Shown: positions 45,773 through 54,202 of the stretch, piece by piece
Position numbering within the stretch: position 1 is the stretch's first letter
How the letters are laid out: the number at the start of each line of letters is the position of its first letter
NCBI RefSeq assembly: GCF_004364325.1
Contig: NZ_SOCP01000017.1
Span: 162,319 to 226,318 of the forward strand
Length of the DNA: 64,000 nucleotides
DNA from: Actinophytocola oryzae
GTDB taxonomy: Bacteria; Actinomycetota; Actinomycetes; Mycobacteriales; Pseudonocardiaceae
Reading direction: 5' to 3'
The notes under the pieces: generated by a model
What the model saw: only the letters and a program-made list of their open reading frames with translations
Told to the model about the DNA's origin: nothing
The model's database searches: none
Position numbers and translations under genes: made by a program

Positions 45773-46633
45773 TCGTCCTTACCCTCGCCGATCGCGCGAC
45801 AGAGCCAGTGTGGCGAGGATCCGCGGTCACGAGCGACACCGATACGCGCCTCGAGCAACGGACCCGCCGCGACTGGCAGGACGAAGCACTCGCCGTCCGG
45901 TCGCCACTTGCCGCGAGCGACACAGCGCGCGAGGCAAGGCCGCGTGTCCTGACGCTGGCGCCACCGTCGTCTCCAGCCAACGCGCATCGCTGCGGCTCTG
46001 CGCCACGCCAGGAGTCAGAGCGGCCGTACACCAGCCCGACTGCTGACCGCGCTGCCCACGCGCGAGTTTCCGTAGCCACCACACGTCGAGGCGGCCGCTG
46101 GCCGCAAGGCCGGCGGACACCGACCACCCTCAGACCGGTGCGCCGACGCCAGTCAGCTCACCGAGACGAGACCACCATCACCGCACACCAGCACCGACAT
46201 GATCGTCACTGGGCGTCGCCGGCATGACCAACCTGCCGGGCGCCCGCGCCACAACGAACCACGTCAAACGGGCGGTCGCCGATGCGCGCTCGCCCGAAGG
46301 CTGATGCGCCCGCGAACGCTGACGGGCTCGCGCGAAGGCATGCGCGGTGCTGATCGTCGCGTTCGGCGCGGTGCTGCGGCTGCGCGGACGCTGACCGCAG
46401 GCGGCATCGGCGCCACTCCACGCCTGTCGCCCAGGCGTCCCGCAACGGGCGGCTCCAACACCCGCCGCGCCGTTCGAGAACGGCGGCCCGTCGATGGGAC
46501 CAAGAGAGGCGCAGTGGGCGCCGGACGGGCCTCGCCACGATGCCTTCCGCGCGAGGCACGAGCAGCCCGGACGTGCCAGCCACGCCGAACGCACAAGCTG
46601 AGCGGTCGCCGGCCGCGTGGAGCGCAAGAGCGG
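45773..46633. other. gene-free stretch
   Basis: Several long frames are open on both strands but all are arginine/alanine-rich with no family signature, no codon-position bias apparent and poor starts. I see no gene, RNA or mobile element. It leads into the minisatellite. Confidence 0.55.
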
Positions 46634-47323
46634 GGTCGGCCGCCATCCGCATGGGACGTGCACGTGGTTAGCCCGTCGGCCGCATGGGACGTTCGTGTGG
46701 TCGGTCGCCAACTGCGCGAGTCACACTCGCTGGTTCGCCGCCGGCCACAAGGGACCTGCGACTGGTCGGCCGCCAGCAAGCGGCACTCTTGCGTGGTCGG
46801 CCACCGACCGCGTCGAACGCGCGAGCTGGTTGGCCGCCCAACTCGCTCGGTACTCGCGAGTGGTTGGCCGCCGGTCAGGCGGGACGTTCGTGCGGTCGGC
46901 GTGGACAACGTGGGATGTGCGAGCCGGTTGGCGGCCCCAACGCTCGGTTCGTGCATCCGGTTGGCCGTCGACCAGGTGGGAGGATCGTGCGGTCGGGAGT
47001 GGACGGCGTGGGACCTGCGATGTGGTTGGCTGCCCAACCCGCTCGGTCAGGCATCTGGTTGGCTGCTGGCGGGGTGGAACGTTCCTGCGGTCGAGGACGA
47101 ACTGCATGGGACGGGCGAGCCGGTCGGCCGCCCAACCGCTCGGTATGTGCGTGCGGATGACCGTTGGCGTGGTGAACGTTCGTGGGGTTGGCCGCGATCG
47201 CGCGGGGCGCGCCAGCTGGTCAGCCGCCAGCCGCATCGGAGCTGCGCGAGGTTGGCCAGCCAGCCGCGTGGACGTAGGTGTGGTCAGCCACCGACCTCGT
47301 GGGGACGTGCGAGCAGGTTCGCT
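46634..47323. repeat. degenerate 33-bp minisatellite with 98-bp higher-order unit
   Basis: About 21 units of 32-33 bp begin GGTYGGCCGCC or a close variant and often end with GGGACGTGCGAGC-like sequence. Three units make a longer period: near-copies begin at 46828, 46926, 47024 and 47122, exactly 98 bp apart, each subdivided near 33 and 65. Units diverge by 20-40 percent. Confidence 0.85.
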
Positions 47324-47456
47324 CCGCCCGCCCGCCCGCCCGCCCGCCCGACCGCCCGACCGCCCGACCGCCCGACCGCCCGACCGACCAACCCCCGACT
47401 GACCGACCCCGACTGACCGACCCCGACCGACCCCGACCGCCCGGCCGGGGCGGCCA
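47324..47456. repeat. CGCC/CGAC tetranucleotide tract
   Basis: Runs of CGCC pass into alternating CGAC and CGCC, then GACTGACC- and GACC-type steps. Strand asymmetry is extreme: almost no G outside CG steps. It directly follows the minisatellite. Confidence 0.9.
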
Positions 47457-47480
47457 GCCGGCCGCGTGGGCGTGGAGGGC

Positions 47481-48275
47481 CTACGGCTGGGGCGGTTCGC
47501 GGTTCGTGCGTAGCCAGTCTGTGGCGAAGGCTATTGCCTCCCTTGCCGGGAAGAGGCGTGTGTCTGCCCCGCCCACCCGTCCTCTGCTGAGGGTGGCCGT
47601 TGGTTCGTAGGCTGCTCCCAATCTGTCGAAGTCGTCGCTGTTGGTGGCCACGTCGCTGTAGGTGACCCACTCTCGGCCGTCCTCTGTCTTCATCGCGCAG
47701 CTGAACTCCGCCCTTGGCGACGGAACGCGGTACTCCGCCAGGTGGAAGGTCGTGCACGTGTCGTAGCCGACGCCCAGCAGCAGTATCCGTGCGTCGACGC
47801 GTTCCAGGGCGGCCAGTGGGGAGGCCTCACCCAGGTGGCTGTCCAGATCGTGCCGTGCCATCAGTTCCCCTGCTCGTGCGCCCACCGCCGCGAACGACGC
47901 CTGGGGGTGGTTGCTCCGCACCGCGCCCGGCCACGTGCGTACCGCCTCCGCCAGTGCGCCGATGCCTCGGCTCGGCCACACCGCTGGGTCGAACGCCGGC
48001 ATGTGTTCGCGGACCACCGGCCACCACGCCTCCGGTACCGGCGGATGCTGCCAGTGCTTCGGGTCCGAGTTCTCCATCGTCTGCGTCGGCACCACTAGCG
48101 TGCCCGCCGGACCGAGCACGTCCAGCAGCGCCTGCGTCACGGCGACCCGGCCGCCCGGCACCCAGCCGACCGCGCGCAGCGACGAGTGCACCAGGACCGT
48201 GTCGCCTCCGCGCAGGCCGAGTGCGGTGAGATCGGTGGCGAGTGAGGCACGAGTCGGCGGCAGATCCGTGGTCAT
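47481..48275 (-). CDS. AAC(3)-family aminoglycoside N-acetyltransferase-like protein
   Basis: The product has 264 residues of the Antibiotic_NAT fold: GDTVLVHSSLRAVGWVPGG (acetyl-CoA region), GTLVVPTQTMENSDP, WPSRGIGALAEAVRTWPGAVRSNHPQASFAAVG (with conserved His) and ILLLGVGYDTCTTFHLAEY. Chromosomal homologues are frequent in actinobacteria and may act on unknown amines; resistance is possible but not shown. It lies 19 bp downstream of alkD on the same strand, so probably shares its damage-type promoter. Confidence 0.88.
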   Translation of the reverse strand: MTTDLPPTRASLATDLTALGLRGGDTVLVHSSLRAVGWVPGGRVAVTQALLDVLGPAGTLVVPTQTMENSDPKHWQHPPVPEAWWPVVREHMPAFDPAVWPSRGIGALAEAVRTWPGAVRSNHPQASFAAVGARAGELMARHDLDSHLGEASPLAALERVDARILLLGVGYDTCTTFHLAEYRVPSPRAEFSCAMKTEDGREWVTYSDVATNSDDFDRLGAAYEPTATLSRGRVGGADTRLFPAREAIAFATDWLRTNREPPQP

Positions 48276-48294
48276 GTACGCATCGTGTCAAGCG

Positions 48295-48981
48295 CTACAA
48301 GTGCTTTACCGCCTCTCGGACCGACAACGGGGACAGTCCCGGGTGGGTGTCCACGAACGCCCGCACCCAGCCGGGTTCGGTGCGGGCGAACTGGCGTAAC
48401 GCCCAGCCGATGCCCTTGCGGATGAAGAAGTCCCTGTCGTCGAGGTTCGCCTCGATCGCACTGGTGAGCAGCTTCGTGTCGGTCGCCTCCTTGAAGGTGA
48501 GCTGGCAGATGATGGACGTCCGGCGTTTCCACAGGTCGGTGTCCGTGGCCCAGGAGTACATCGCCGGGGTCAGGTCGTCGGGGAACCGGCGTAACAGTGG
48601 GCCGACCCGGCGGCTCGCGACCTCGTCGACGTAGTCCCACCACGCTCCTGTGACGATCAGTTCCTCGTACAACGGGAGCAGTGCCGGGGTCTGCCATGCC
48701 GCGTACCGGCGGTCACCGGTCAGGGCGATCGCCATGTACCGCTCCTCGCGGTGGGTCGCTTCTCGCCACAGGGTGAGGACGGCTGCGCGCCATTCGTCCT
48801 CGTCGGTCAGCACGTGCGTCGAGAACAGTCGTCGGGCGAGGGTCGTGCGTTCGGGGGACGGCACGCCGTGGAAGGGCATCGTCGACTTCATGTAGCGCTG
48901 CATGTCGGGGGCCTTGCCAGCGTCTCCTGAGGAGGCCAGGCCGTCGCGGATCGCGGTGATGAGGGTTTGGGATTCGGTCAT
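48295..48981 (-). CDS. AlkD-like DNA alkylation repair protein
   Basis: The product has 228 residues made of HEAT-like helical repeats: YMKSTMPFHGVPSPER at the start, then the conserved WWDYVDEVASRRVG (with the Trp and Asp of the AlkD active cleft), DLWKRRTSIICQL, and DRDFFIRKGIGWALRQFARTEP with the lysine/arginine-rich DNA-binding helix. This glycosylase family removes bulky or cationic N-alkyl purines. Start ATG 48981 lies 6 nt after a -10 that belongs to a DNA-damage-type promoter. Confidence 0.9.
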   Translation of the reverse strand: MTESQTLITAIRDGLASSGDAGKAPDMQRYMKSTMPFHGVPSPERTTLARRLFSTHVLTDEDEWRAAVLTLWREATHREERYMAIALTGDRRYAAWQTPALLPLYEELIVTGAWWDYVDEVASRRVGPLLRRFPDDLTPAMYSWATDTDLWKRRTSIICQLTFKEATDTKLLTSAIEANLDDRDFFIRKGIGWALRQFARTEPGWVRAFVDTHPGLSPLSVREAVKHL

Positions 48982-48987
48982 GAGGCC

Positions 48988-49010
48988 AAGTTACGCCGGA
49001 GGACCGACAA
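48988..49010 (-). promoter_or_regulatory. RecA-NDp/PafBC-like promoter of alkD
   Basis: On the minus strand: TTGTCGGTC, 8 nt, TAACTT, then 6 nt to the ATG. Eight of nine positions of TTGTCRGTG and the full TANNNT match; spacing implies a leaderless transcript. Confidence 0.6.
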
Positions 49011-49375
49011 TTCCAGCGAATCGGGCTGGGAATGGGGGAGGAGTGCGAGCGAGAGTCCCATTGATGCGAGCCGGGGGCTGTTCTCGCGATTTCACGGCTG
49101 TCGACAGGGATTCACACATATACCCGGTGGCCGCCGGCGCCGCCAGTGCGAACCCGAGCGAATGGGACTTTCGTGCGCCCGGGGACCCCCGATTTCAATG
49201 GTAGGGGTGGGTACCGACAGTTTCTTCGGGCGTGGGAGGGGTCGTGCGTGCGGTGGTGTCCGCCGGGGGAGGGTCTGGCCCGGTGTTCGACGCTGGTTGG
49301 GGCGTGTTCGAGTGGACACGCTCCGTGAGTATCACGATATGGTAAAGCGACTTTCGGGGTATTCCCCGGTCACGA
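49011..49375. other. intergenic region with a spaced inverted repeat
   Basis: No gene. CGAGAGTCCCATT (49050-49062) and AATGGGACTTTCG (49161-49173) are inverted copies with one mismatch, about 100 bp apart. The core GGGACTTTCGTG also resembles GGGACGTTCGTG in the 46.6-47.3 kb minisatellite. Confidence 0.45.
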
Positions 49376-50998
49376 ATGCGACGGCAGGCTCGACCGGTGA
49401 TCAAAACACACAGATTCGCCGCCGTAGCTGCGGTGGTGGGAGTTGTGCTCAGCGGCGTGAGCGTGGGTGCGGTTGCGGCGGCAGCACCGGCTAAACAACC
49501 TGAATTCACTCCAAAAGCCATCCAATGGGGTGAATGCGACAATCCACGGCTCGTGCAGGCGGGCGCCCAGTGCGGGCTCCTCGAAGTGCCTCTGGACTAC
49601 GCCAGGCCGACCGGCGAGATGATCAAGCTCGCCGTGTCGCGCGTGACGCACAAGGGGCCGGACTCCTCGTACCAGGGGCCGATGCTCGTCAACCCCGGCG
49701 GCCCCGGCGGGTCCGGTCTCATCTACTCGATCTTCGGCGACTTCGTCCCCGACGGAGGCGGCGACGACTACGACTGGATCGGCTTCGACCCGCGCGGTGT
49801 CGGCGCGAGCCAGCCGTCGCTGTCCTGCATCCCGGACTACGACGGCTACAACCGCCCGTTCTACACACCGATCACGCCCGGCCTCGAGCGGACCTGGCTG
49901 CAGCGCTCGAAGAACTACGCGCAGGCCTGCGGCGCCAACGGCGGCGAACTGCTCGAGCACATGACCACGGTCGACTCGGCCAACGACATGGAGAGCATCC
50001 GCAAGGCGCTCGGCGCCGAGCAGATCAACTACTACGGCTTCTCCTACGGCACCTACCTCGGCCAGGTGTACGGCACGCTGTTCCCGGACCGGTTCCGCCG
50101 CGTGATCTTCGACGGCAACGTCAACCCGAAGCGGGTCTGGTACGACGCGAACATCGACCAGGACGTCGCGTTCGAGAAGAACATCAAGATCTACTTCGCC
50201 TGGGTCGCCAAGTACGACTCCGTCTACCACCTCGGCAGGACCGAACGGCAGGTCGAGGCGCTCTACTACCAGAAGCAGGCGGAACTCCTGCGTGCCCCGG
50301 CGGGCGGCGTGATCGGCCCCGACGAGTGGAACGACATCTTCCTGCAGGCCGGCTACTACGTGTACGGCTGGGTGGACATCGCCAACGCCTTCGCGGGCTT
50401 CGTCCACGACGGTGACTGGCAGCCCCTCCAGGACCTGTACGGCACGCCGCCGTTCGACGACAACGGCCACGCCGTCTACCTCGCGGTGTCCTGCACCGAC
50501 GCCCAGTGGCCGACCAACTGGAACAAGTGGCGTGCCGACCAGTGGATCACCTTTACCCGTGCCCCGTTCGAGACGTGGGGCAACGTCTGGTTCAACGCGC
50601 CGTGCGCGTTCTGGCCCGCCACGTCCGACCGCCCGGTGAAGGTCGACGGCCGAGGGGTCAAGGACGCCCTGCTGATCAACGAGACGTTCGACGCGGCGAC
50701 GCCGTACTCGGGTGCGCTCGAGGTCCGCAAGCTCTTCCCGCACTCGGTGCTCATCGAAGGTGTGAACGGCACCACCCACGCGGGTTCGCTTTCGGGTGTC
50801 GAGTGCACGGACAGTCTCATCACCGACTACCTGAAGACCGGTGCGCTGCCGGCACGCAAGCCAGGCAACCGCTCGGACGTGCAGTGCGACCCGGTGCCCG
50901 CGCCGGACCCGACGGCGCCTGCCGCCGCGGACCAGCGAGCCGCGTCGACGGCGAGCCTCGACGCCCGCGCCGAGCTGGCGTTGTCGGTTCCTCGCTGA
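49376..50998 (+). CDS. secreted tripeptidyl aminopeptidase-like alpha/beta hydrolase
   Basis: The product has 540 residues (ATG 49376; GTG 49397 is an alternative). A signal peptide with hydrophobic core FAAVAAVVGVVLSGVSVGAV ends near AAAAPA. The hydrolase has LLEVPLDYARPTG, the oxyanion LVNPGGPGGSG, FDPRGVGAS and the nucleophile GFSYGTYLG (Ser about 224), with acid and base in the C-terminal TAP-like domain (DAATPYSGAL and THAG). It resembles the Streptomyces SlpD/SlpE and tripeptidyl aminopeptidase group that trims peptides outside the cell. Confidence 0.88.
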   Translation: MRRQARPVIKTHRFAAVAAVVGVVLSGVSVGAVAAAAPAKQPEFTPKAIQWGECDNPRLVQAGAQCGLLEVPLDYARPTGEMIKLAVSRVTHKGPDSSYQGPMLVNPGGPGGSGLIYSIFGDFVPDGGGDDYDWIGFDPRGVGASQPSLSCIPDYDGYNRPFYTPITPGLERTWLQRSKNYAQACGANGGELLEHMTTVDSANDMESIRKALGAEQINYYGFSYGTYLGQVYGTLFPDRFRRVIFDGNVNPKRVWYDANIDQDVAFEKNIKIYFAWVAKYDSVYHLGRTERQVEALYYQKQAELLRAPAGGVIGPDEWNDIFLQAGYYVYGWVDIANAFAGFVHDGDWQPLQDLYGTPPFDDNGHAVYLAVSCTDAQWPTNWNKWRADQWITFTRAPFETWGNVWFNAPCAFWPATSDRPVKVDGRGVKDALLINETFDAATPYSGALEVRKLFPHSVLIEGVNGTTHAGSLSGVECTDSLITDYLKTGALPARKPGNRSDVQCDPVPAPDPTAPAAADQRAASTASLDARAELALSVPR

Positions 50999-51008
50999 GC
51001 TGACCCGA

Positions 51009-51041
51009 ACGGGCGCTCCCGGCCACGCCGGGGGCGCCCGT
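51009..51041 (+). terminator. terminator hairpin after the peptidase gene
   Basis: ACGGGCGCTCCCGG (51009-51022), 5-nt loop, CCGGGGGCGCCCGT (51028-51041). One wobble in 14 pairs, 11 bp after the stop. Confidence 0.7.
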
Positions 51042-51076
51042 CACCGTGTCGGGAGTCACGATCACCCGAATGCAAG

Positions 51077-51111
51077 TTGAGTGACTTTGCAGGGCTGTGC
51101 ATAATCATCCA
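51077..51111 (+). promoter_or_regulatory. arg operon promoter with ARG box
   Basis: TTGAGT (51077-51082), 17 nt, CATAAT (51100-51105), 7 nt to GTG 51113. The imperfect palindrome TGCATAATCATCCA (51098-51111) covers the -10 and fits an ArgR-binding ARG half-site pair. Bound ArgR would block initiation. Confidence 0.6.
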
Positions 51112-51112
51112 C

Positions 51113-52129
51113 GTGACGATGAGGATCGCGGTCGGCGGAGCCAGCGGGTACGCCGGGGGTGAGCTGCTCCGGCTGCTGCTCGGGCACCCCGACGTCGAGA
51201 TCGGGGCGCTGACCGCGGGTGGGAACGCCGGAACACCACTCGGCAGGCACCAGCCCCACCTCCTCCCGCTCGCCGACCGGGTCCTGGCCGACACGACGAC
51301 GGAGAACCTCGCGGGGCACGACGTCGTCTTCCTCGCCCTGCCACACGGCCACTCCGCCGCCGTCGCGAAGGAGCTCGGGCCGGACACGCTCGTCATCGAC
51401 TGCGGGGCCGACCACCGCCTGGTCGACCAGGACGACTGGAACCGCTGGTACGGCGGTGAGCACGCGGGCACCTGGCCCTACGGCCTCCCCGAGCTGCCCG
51501 GCAACCGCGAGAAACTCACGGGCACCAAGCGGATCGCGGTCCCCGGCTGCTACCCGACCGGCGCCTCCCTGGCCCTCGCGCCCGCGCTCCTGGCAGGCAT
51601 CGTCGAGCCGGACGTCGTGGTCACCTCGGTCAGCGGCACCTCCGGGGCGGGCAAGTCGCTCAAGCCGCACCTGCTCGGCTCCGAGGTCATGGGGTCGGCC
51701 AGCGCGTACGGCGTCGGCGGCACCCACCGGCACACGCCCGAGATCGCCCAGAACCTCGGCCGGGTCGCGGGCACCACCGTGACGGTCTCCTTCACCCCGG
51801 TGCTCGCCCCCATGCCCCGCGGCATCCTCACGACAGCCTCCGCGCGCCTCACGGAGGACAGCGACGTCGAGGAGATCTACCGCGAGGCCTACGCGGACGA
51901 GCCGTTCGTCCACGTCCTCGAGGACTCCTGGCCCGCGACGGCCGCCACGCTCGGCTCCAACGCCGTCCAGCTCCGCGCCACCGTCGACCGGGACGCGCAC
52001 CGGCTGGTCGTGGTCGCCGCCCTCGACAACCTCACCAAGGGCACCGCGGGTGCCGCCGTCCAGTCGATGAACATCGCGCTCGGCCTGCCGGAGACCACCG
52101 GCCTGACCACAGTAGGGGTAGCTCCGTGA
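51113..52129 (+). CDS. argC: N-acetyl-gamma-glutamyl-phosphate reductase
   Basis: Third step of arginine synthesis; reduces N-acetylglutamyl phosphate with NADPH. The product has 338 residues from GTG 51113, exactly at leaderless distance from the -10 (ATG 51119 is an alternative). NADP motif VGGASGYAGGELL is near residues 7-19, and the active-site cysteine is in the PGCYPTG block. First gene of argCJBDFRGH. Confidence 0.96.
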   Translation: MTMRIAVGGASGYAGGELLRLLLGHPDVEIGALTAGGNAGTPLGRHQPHLLPLADRVLADTTTENLAGHDVVFLALPHGHSAAVAKELGPDTLVIDCGADHRLVDQDDWNRWYGGEHAGTWPYGLPELPGNREKLTGTKRIAVPGCYPTGASLALAPALLAGIVEPDVVVTSVSGTSGAGKSLKPHLLGSEVMGSASAYGVGGTHRHTPEIAQNLGRVAGTTVTVSFTPVLAPMPRGILTTASARLTEDSDVEEIYREAYADEPFVHVLEDSWPATAATLGSNAVQLRATVDRDAHRLVVVAALDNLTKGTAGAAVQSMNIALGLPETTGLTTVGVAP

Positions 52130-52163
52130 CCGACGACGTACGTTTTCCCGCGGAGGCGGCATC

Positions 52164-53321
52164 ATGAGTGTCACCGCGCCGAAGGGGTTCCGTGCCGCCG
52201 GGGTCGCCGCCGGCATCAAGGACAGCGGCAACAAGGACCTGACCCTCGTGGTCAACGACGGTCCGCTCGACGTGGCCGCGGGCGTCTTCACCCGCAACAA
52301 GGTCAAGGCCGCGCCCGTCCTGTGGTCCCGGCAGGTCCTCCAGACCGGACGTGTGCGTGCCGCCGTCCTCAACTCCGGCGGCGCCAATGCCTGCACCGGA
52401 CCAGAGGGCTTCCAGGACACCCACGCCACCGCAGAGCACGTCGCGAGCGTCCTCGGCGTCGGCGCGGTCGAGGTGGCCGTCTGCTCCACCGGCCTCATCG
52501 GCGCCCGCCTGCCCATGGACCGGCTCACCGAGGGCGTCACGACCGCCGCGGGCAGGCTCGACAGCTCGGCCGAGGCGGGCCTCGACGCCGCGGAGGCCGT
52601 CATGACCACCGACACCGTCCCCAAGCAGGCCCAGGCCGGCACGAACGGCTGGACCATCGGCGGCTTCGCCAAGGGCGCGGGCATGTGCGCCCCCAACATG
52701 GCCACGATGCTGTCGCTGCTCACCACCGACGCGGTGCTCGACCAGGCCCAGGCGGACGCGGCCCTGCGACAGGCCGTCGACGCCACCTTCAACACCCTCG
52801 ACATCGACGGTGGCACCTCCACCAACGACACCGTCCTGCTGCTGTGCTCCGGCGCCTCCGGCACCGCCCCCGACCAGGACGAGTTCACCGCGCTGCTCAC
52901 CACCGTGTGCCGTGACCTGGTCGAACAGCTCCAGGCGGACGCGGAGGGCGTCACCAAGCACGTCACGATCACGGTCCGAGGCGCCGCGACCGACCACGAG
53001 GCGCTGCTGGCCGCGAAGGCCGTCGCCGAGGACAACCTCTGCAAGACCGCCTTCTTCGGCTCCGACCCGAACTGGGGCCGCGTCGCGATGGCCGTCGGCA
53101 ACGCGCCGACCGACTTCGACCAGAGCAAGCTCGACATCACGATCAACGGCGTCGAGGTCTGCCTGGCGGGCACCGCGGCCGAGGACCGCCACAAGGCCGA
53201 CCTGTCCGGCAAGGACATCACCGTCGAGGTCGACCTGCACGCGGGCGATGGCAAGGCCACCGTCCTCACCACGGACCTCTCGCACAGCTACGTCGAAGAG
53301 AACAGCGCCTACTCCTCATGA
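52164..53321 (+). CDS. argJ: glutamate N-acetyltransferase / N-acetylglutamate synthase
   Basis: Bifunctional ArgJ, recycling the acetyl group from N-acetylornithine to glutamate. The product has 385 residues with the self-cleavage site in MCAPNMATMLSLLTTD: Thr181 becomes the N-terminal nucleophile of the beta chain. GTSTND and the C-terminal DPNWGR blocks are conserved. GGAGG precedes the ATG. Its stop overlaps argB (ATGA). Confidence 0.96.
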   Translation: MSVTAPKGFRAAGVAAGIKDSGNKDLTLVVNDGPLDVAAGVFTRNKVKAAPVLWSRQVLQTGRVRAAVLNSGGANACTGPEGFQDTHATAEHVASVLGVGAVEVAVCSTGLIGARLPMDRLTEGVTTAAGRLDSSAEAGLDAAEAVMTTDTVPKQAQAGTNGWTIGGFAKGAGMCAPNMATMLSLLTTDAVLDQAQADAALRQAVDATFNTLDIDGGTSTNDTVLLLCSGASGTAPDQDEFTALLTTVCRDLVEQLQADAEGVTKHVTITVRGAATDHEALLAAKAVAEDNLCKTAFFGSDPNWGRVAMAVGNAPTDFDQSKLDITINGVEVCLAGTAAEDRHKADLSGKDITVEVDLHAGDGKATVLTTDLSHSYVEENSAYSS

Positions 53322-54202
53322 CCATTCCCCAGGCCGCGGAGAAGGCCGAGGTCCTGATCGAGGCACTGCCGTGGCTGCAGCGCTTCCACGGCACGACCGT
53401 CGTCGTGAAGTACGGCGGCAACGCCATGGTCGACGACAAGCTCAAGGCCGCCTTCGCGCAGGACATGGTGTTCCTCAAGCTGGCCGGTCTGCACCCCGTC
53501 GTCGTCCACGGCGGCGGCCCGCAGATCACCGCCATGCTGAAACGGCTCGGCATCCCGGGCGAGTTCAAGGCAGGCCTGCGCGTCACCACGCCCGAGACCA
53601 TGGACGTGGTCCGCATGGTGCTCACCGGCCAGGTCAGCCGCGAGCTGGTCGCACTGATCAACGCGCACGGCCCGTACGCGGTCGCCATCTCCGGCGAGGA
53701 CGCCAACCTGCTCACCGCCCAGCGTCGTACCGCGACGGTCGACGGGGAGGAGGTCGACCTCGGTCTCGTCGGCGAGGTGATCGCGGTCAACCCGGACGCG
53801 GTGCTCGACATCGTCCACGCTGGCCGGATCCCGGTCGTCTCGTCGGTCGCCCCTGACGTGGACGGCCTGGCGCACAACGTGAACGCCGACACGGCCGCCG
53901 CCGCGATCGCCGTGGCGCTGGACGCCGAGAAGCTCGTCATGCTCACCGACGTCGAGGGCCTGTACGCGAACTGGCCCGACACGGACTCCCTGCTCAACCA
54001 GGTCAGCGCCGACGAGCTGGAACGCATGCTCCCCGGCCTCGCCAGCGGGATGATCCCGAAGATGGAGGCGTGCCTCGCGGCCGTGCGCGGCGGCGTGCCC
54101 CGCGCCCACGTGATCGACGGCCGCCTCGCCCACTCCGTGCTGCTCGAGGTCTTCACCGGCAGCGGCGTCGGCACCATGGTCCTCCCCGAGGAGAAACAGT
54201 GA
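53318..54202 (+). CDS. argB: N-acetylglutamate kinase
   Basis: Phosphorylates N-acetylglutamate. The product has 294 residues: VVKYGGNAM (phosphate loop), VVVHGGGPQI, the substrate block ISGEDANLL, then VNADTAAAAIAVALDAEKLVMLTDVEGLY and a GMIPKMEAC end. The N-terminal helix EKAEVLIEALPWLQRFHG is the kind that mediates hexamers and arginine feedback inhibition. Overlaps both neighbours. Confidence 0.96.
   Translation: MTIPQAAEKAEVLIEALPWLQRFHGTTVVVKYGGNAMVDDKLKAAFAQDMVFLKLAGLHPVVVHGGGPQITAMLKRLGIPGEFKAGLRVTTPETMDVVRMVLTGQVSRELVALINAHGPYAVAISGEDANLLTAQRRTATVDGEEVDLGLVGEVIAVNPDAVLDIVHAGRIPVVSSVAPDVDGLAHNVNADTAAAAIAVALDAEKLVMLTDVEGLYANWPDTDSLLNQVSADELERMLPGLASGMIPKMEACLAAVRGGVPRAHVIDGRLAHSVLLEVFTGSGVGTMVLPEEKQ

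Noticed and set aside
46634..47323. CRISPR array
   Set aside because: Units vary throughout with no constant repeat and unique spacers, the period is a continuous 32-33 bp, and no cas genes are near.
46199..47416. Long open frames on both strands as a repeat protein
   Set aside because: Openness follows from GC richness and 33-bp periodicity; several frames are open at once, composition is arginine-rich without family similarity, and starts are poor.
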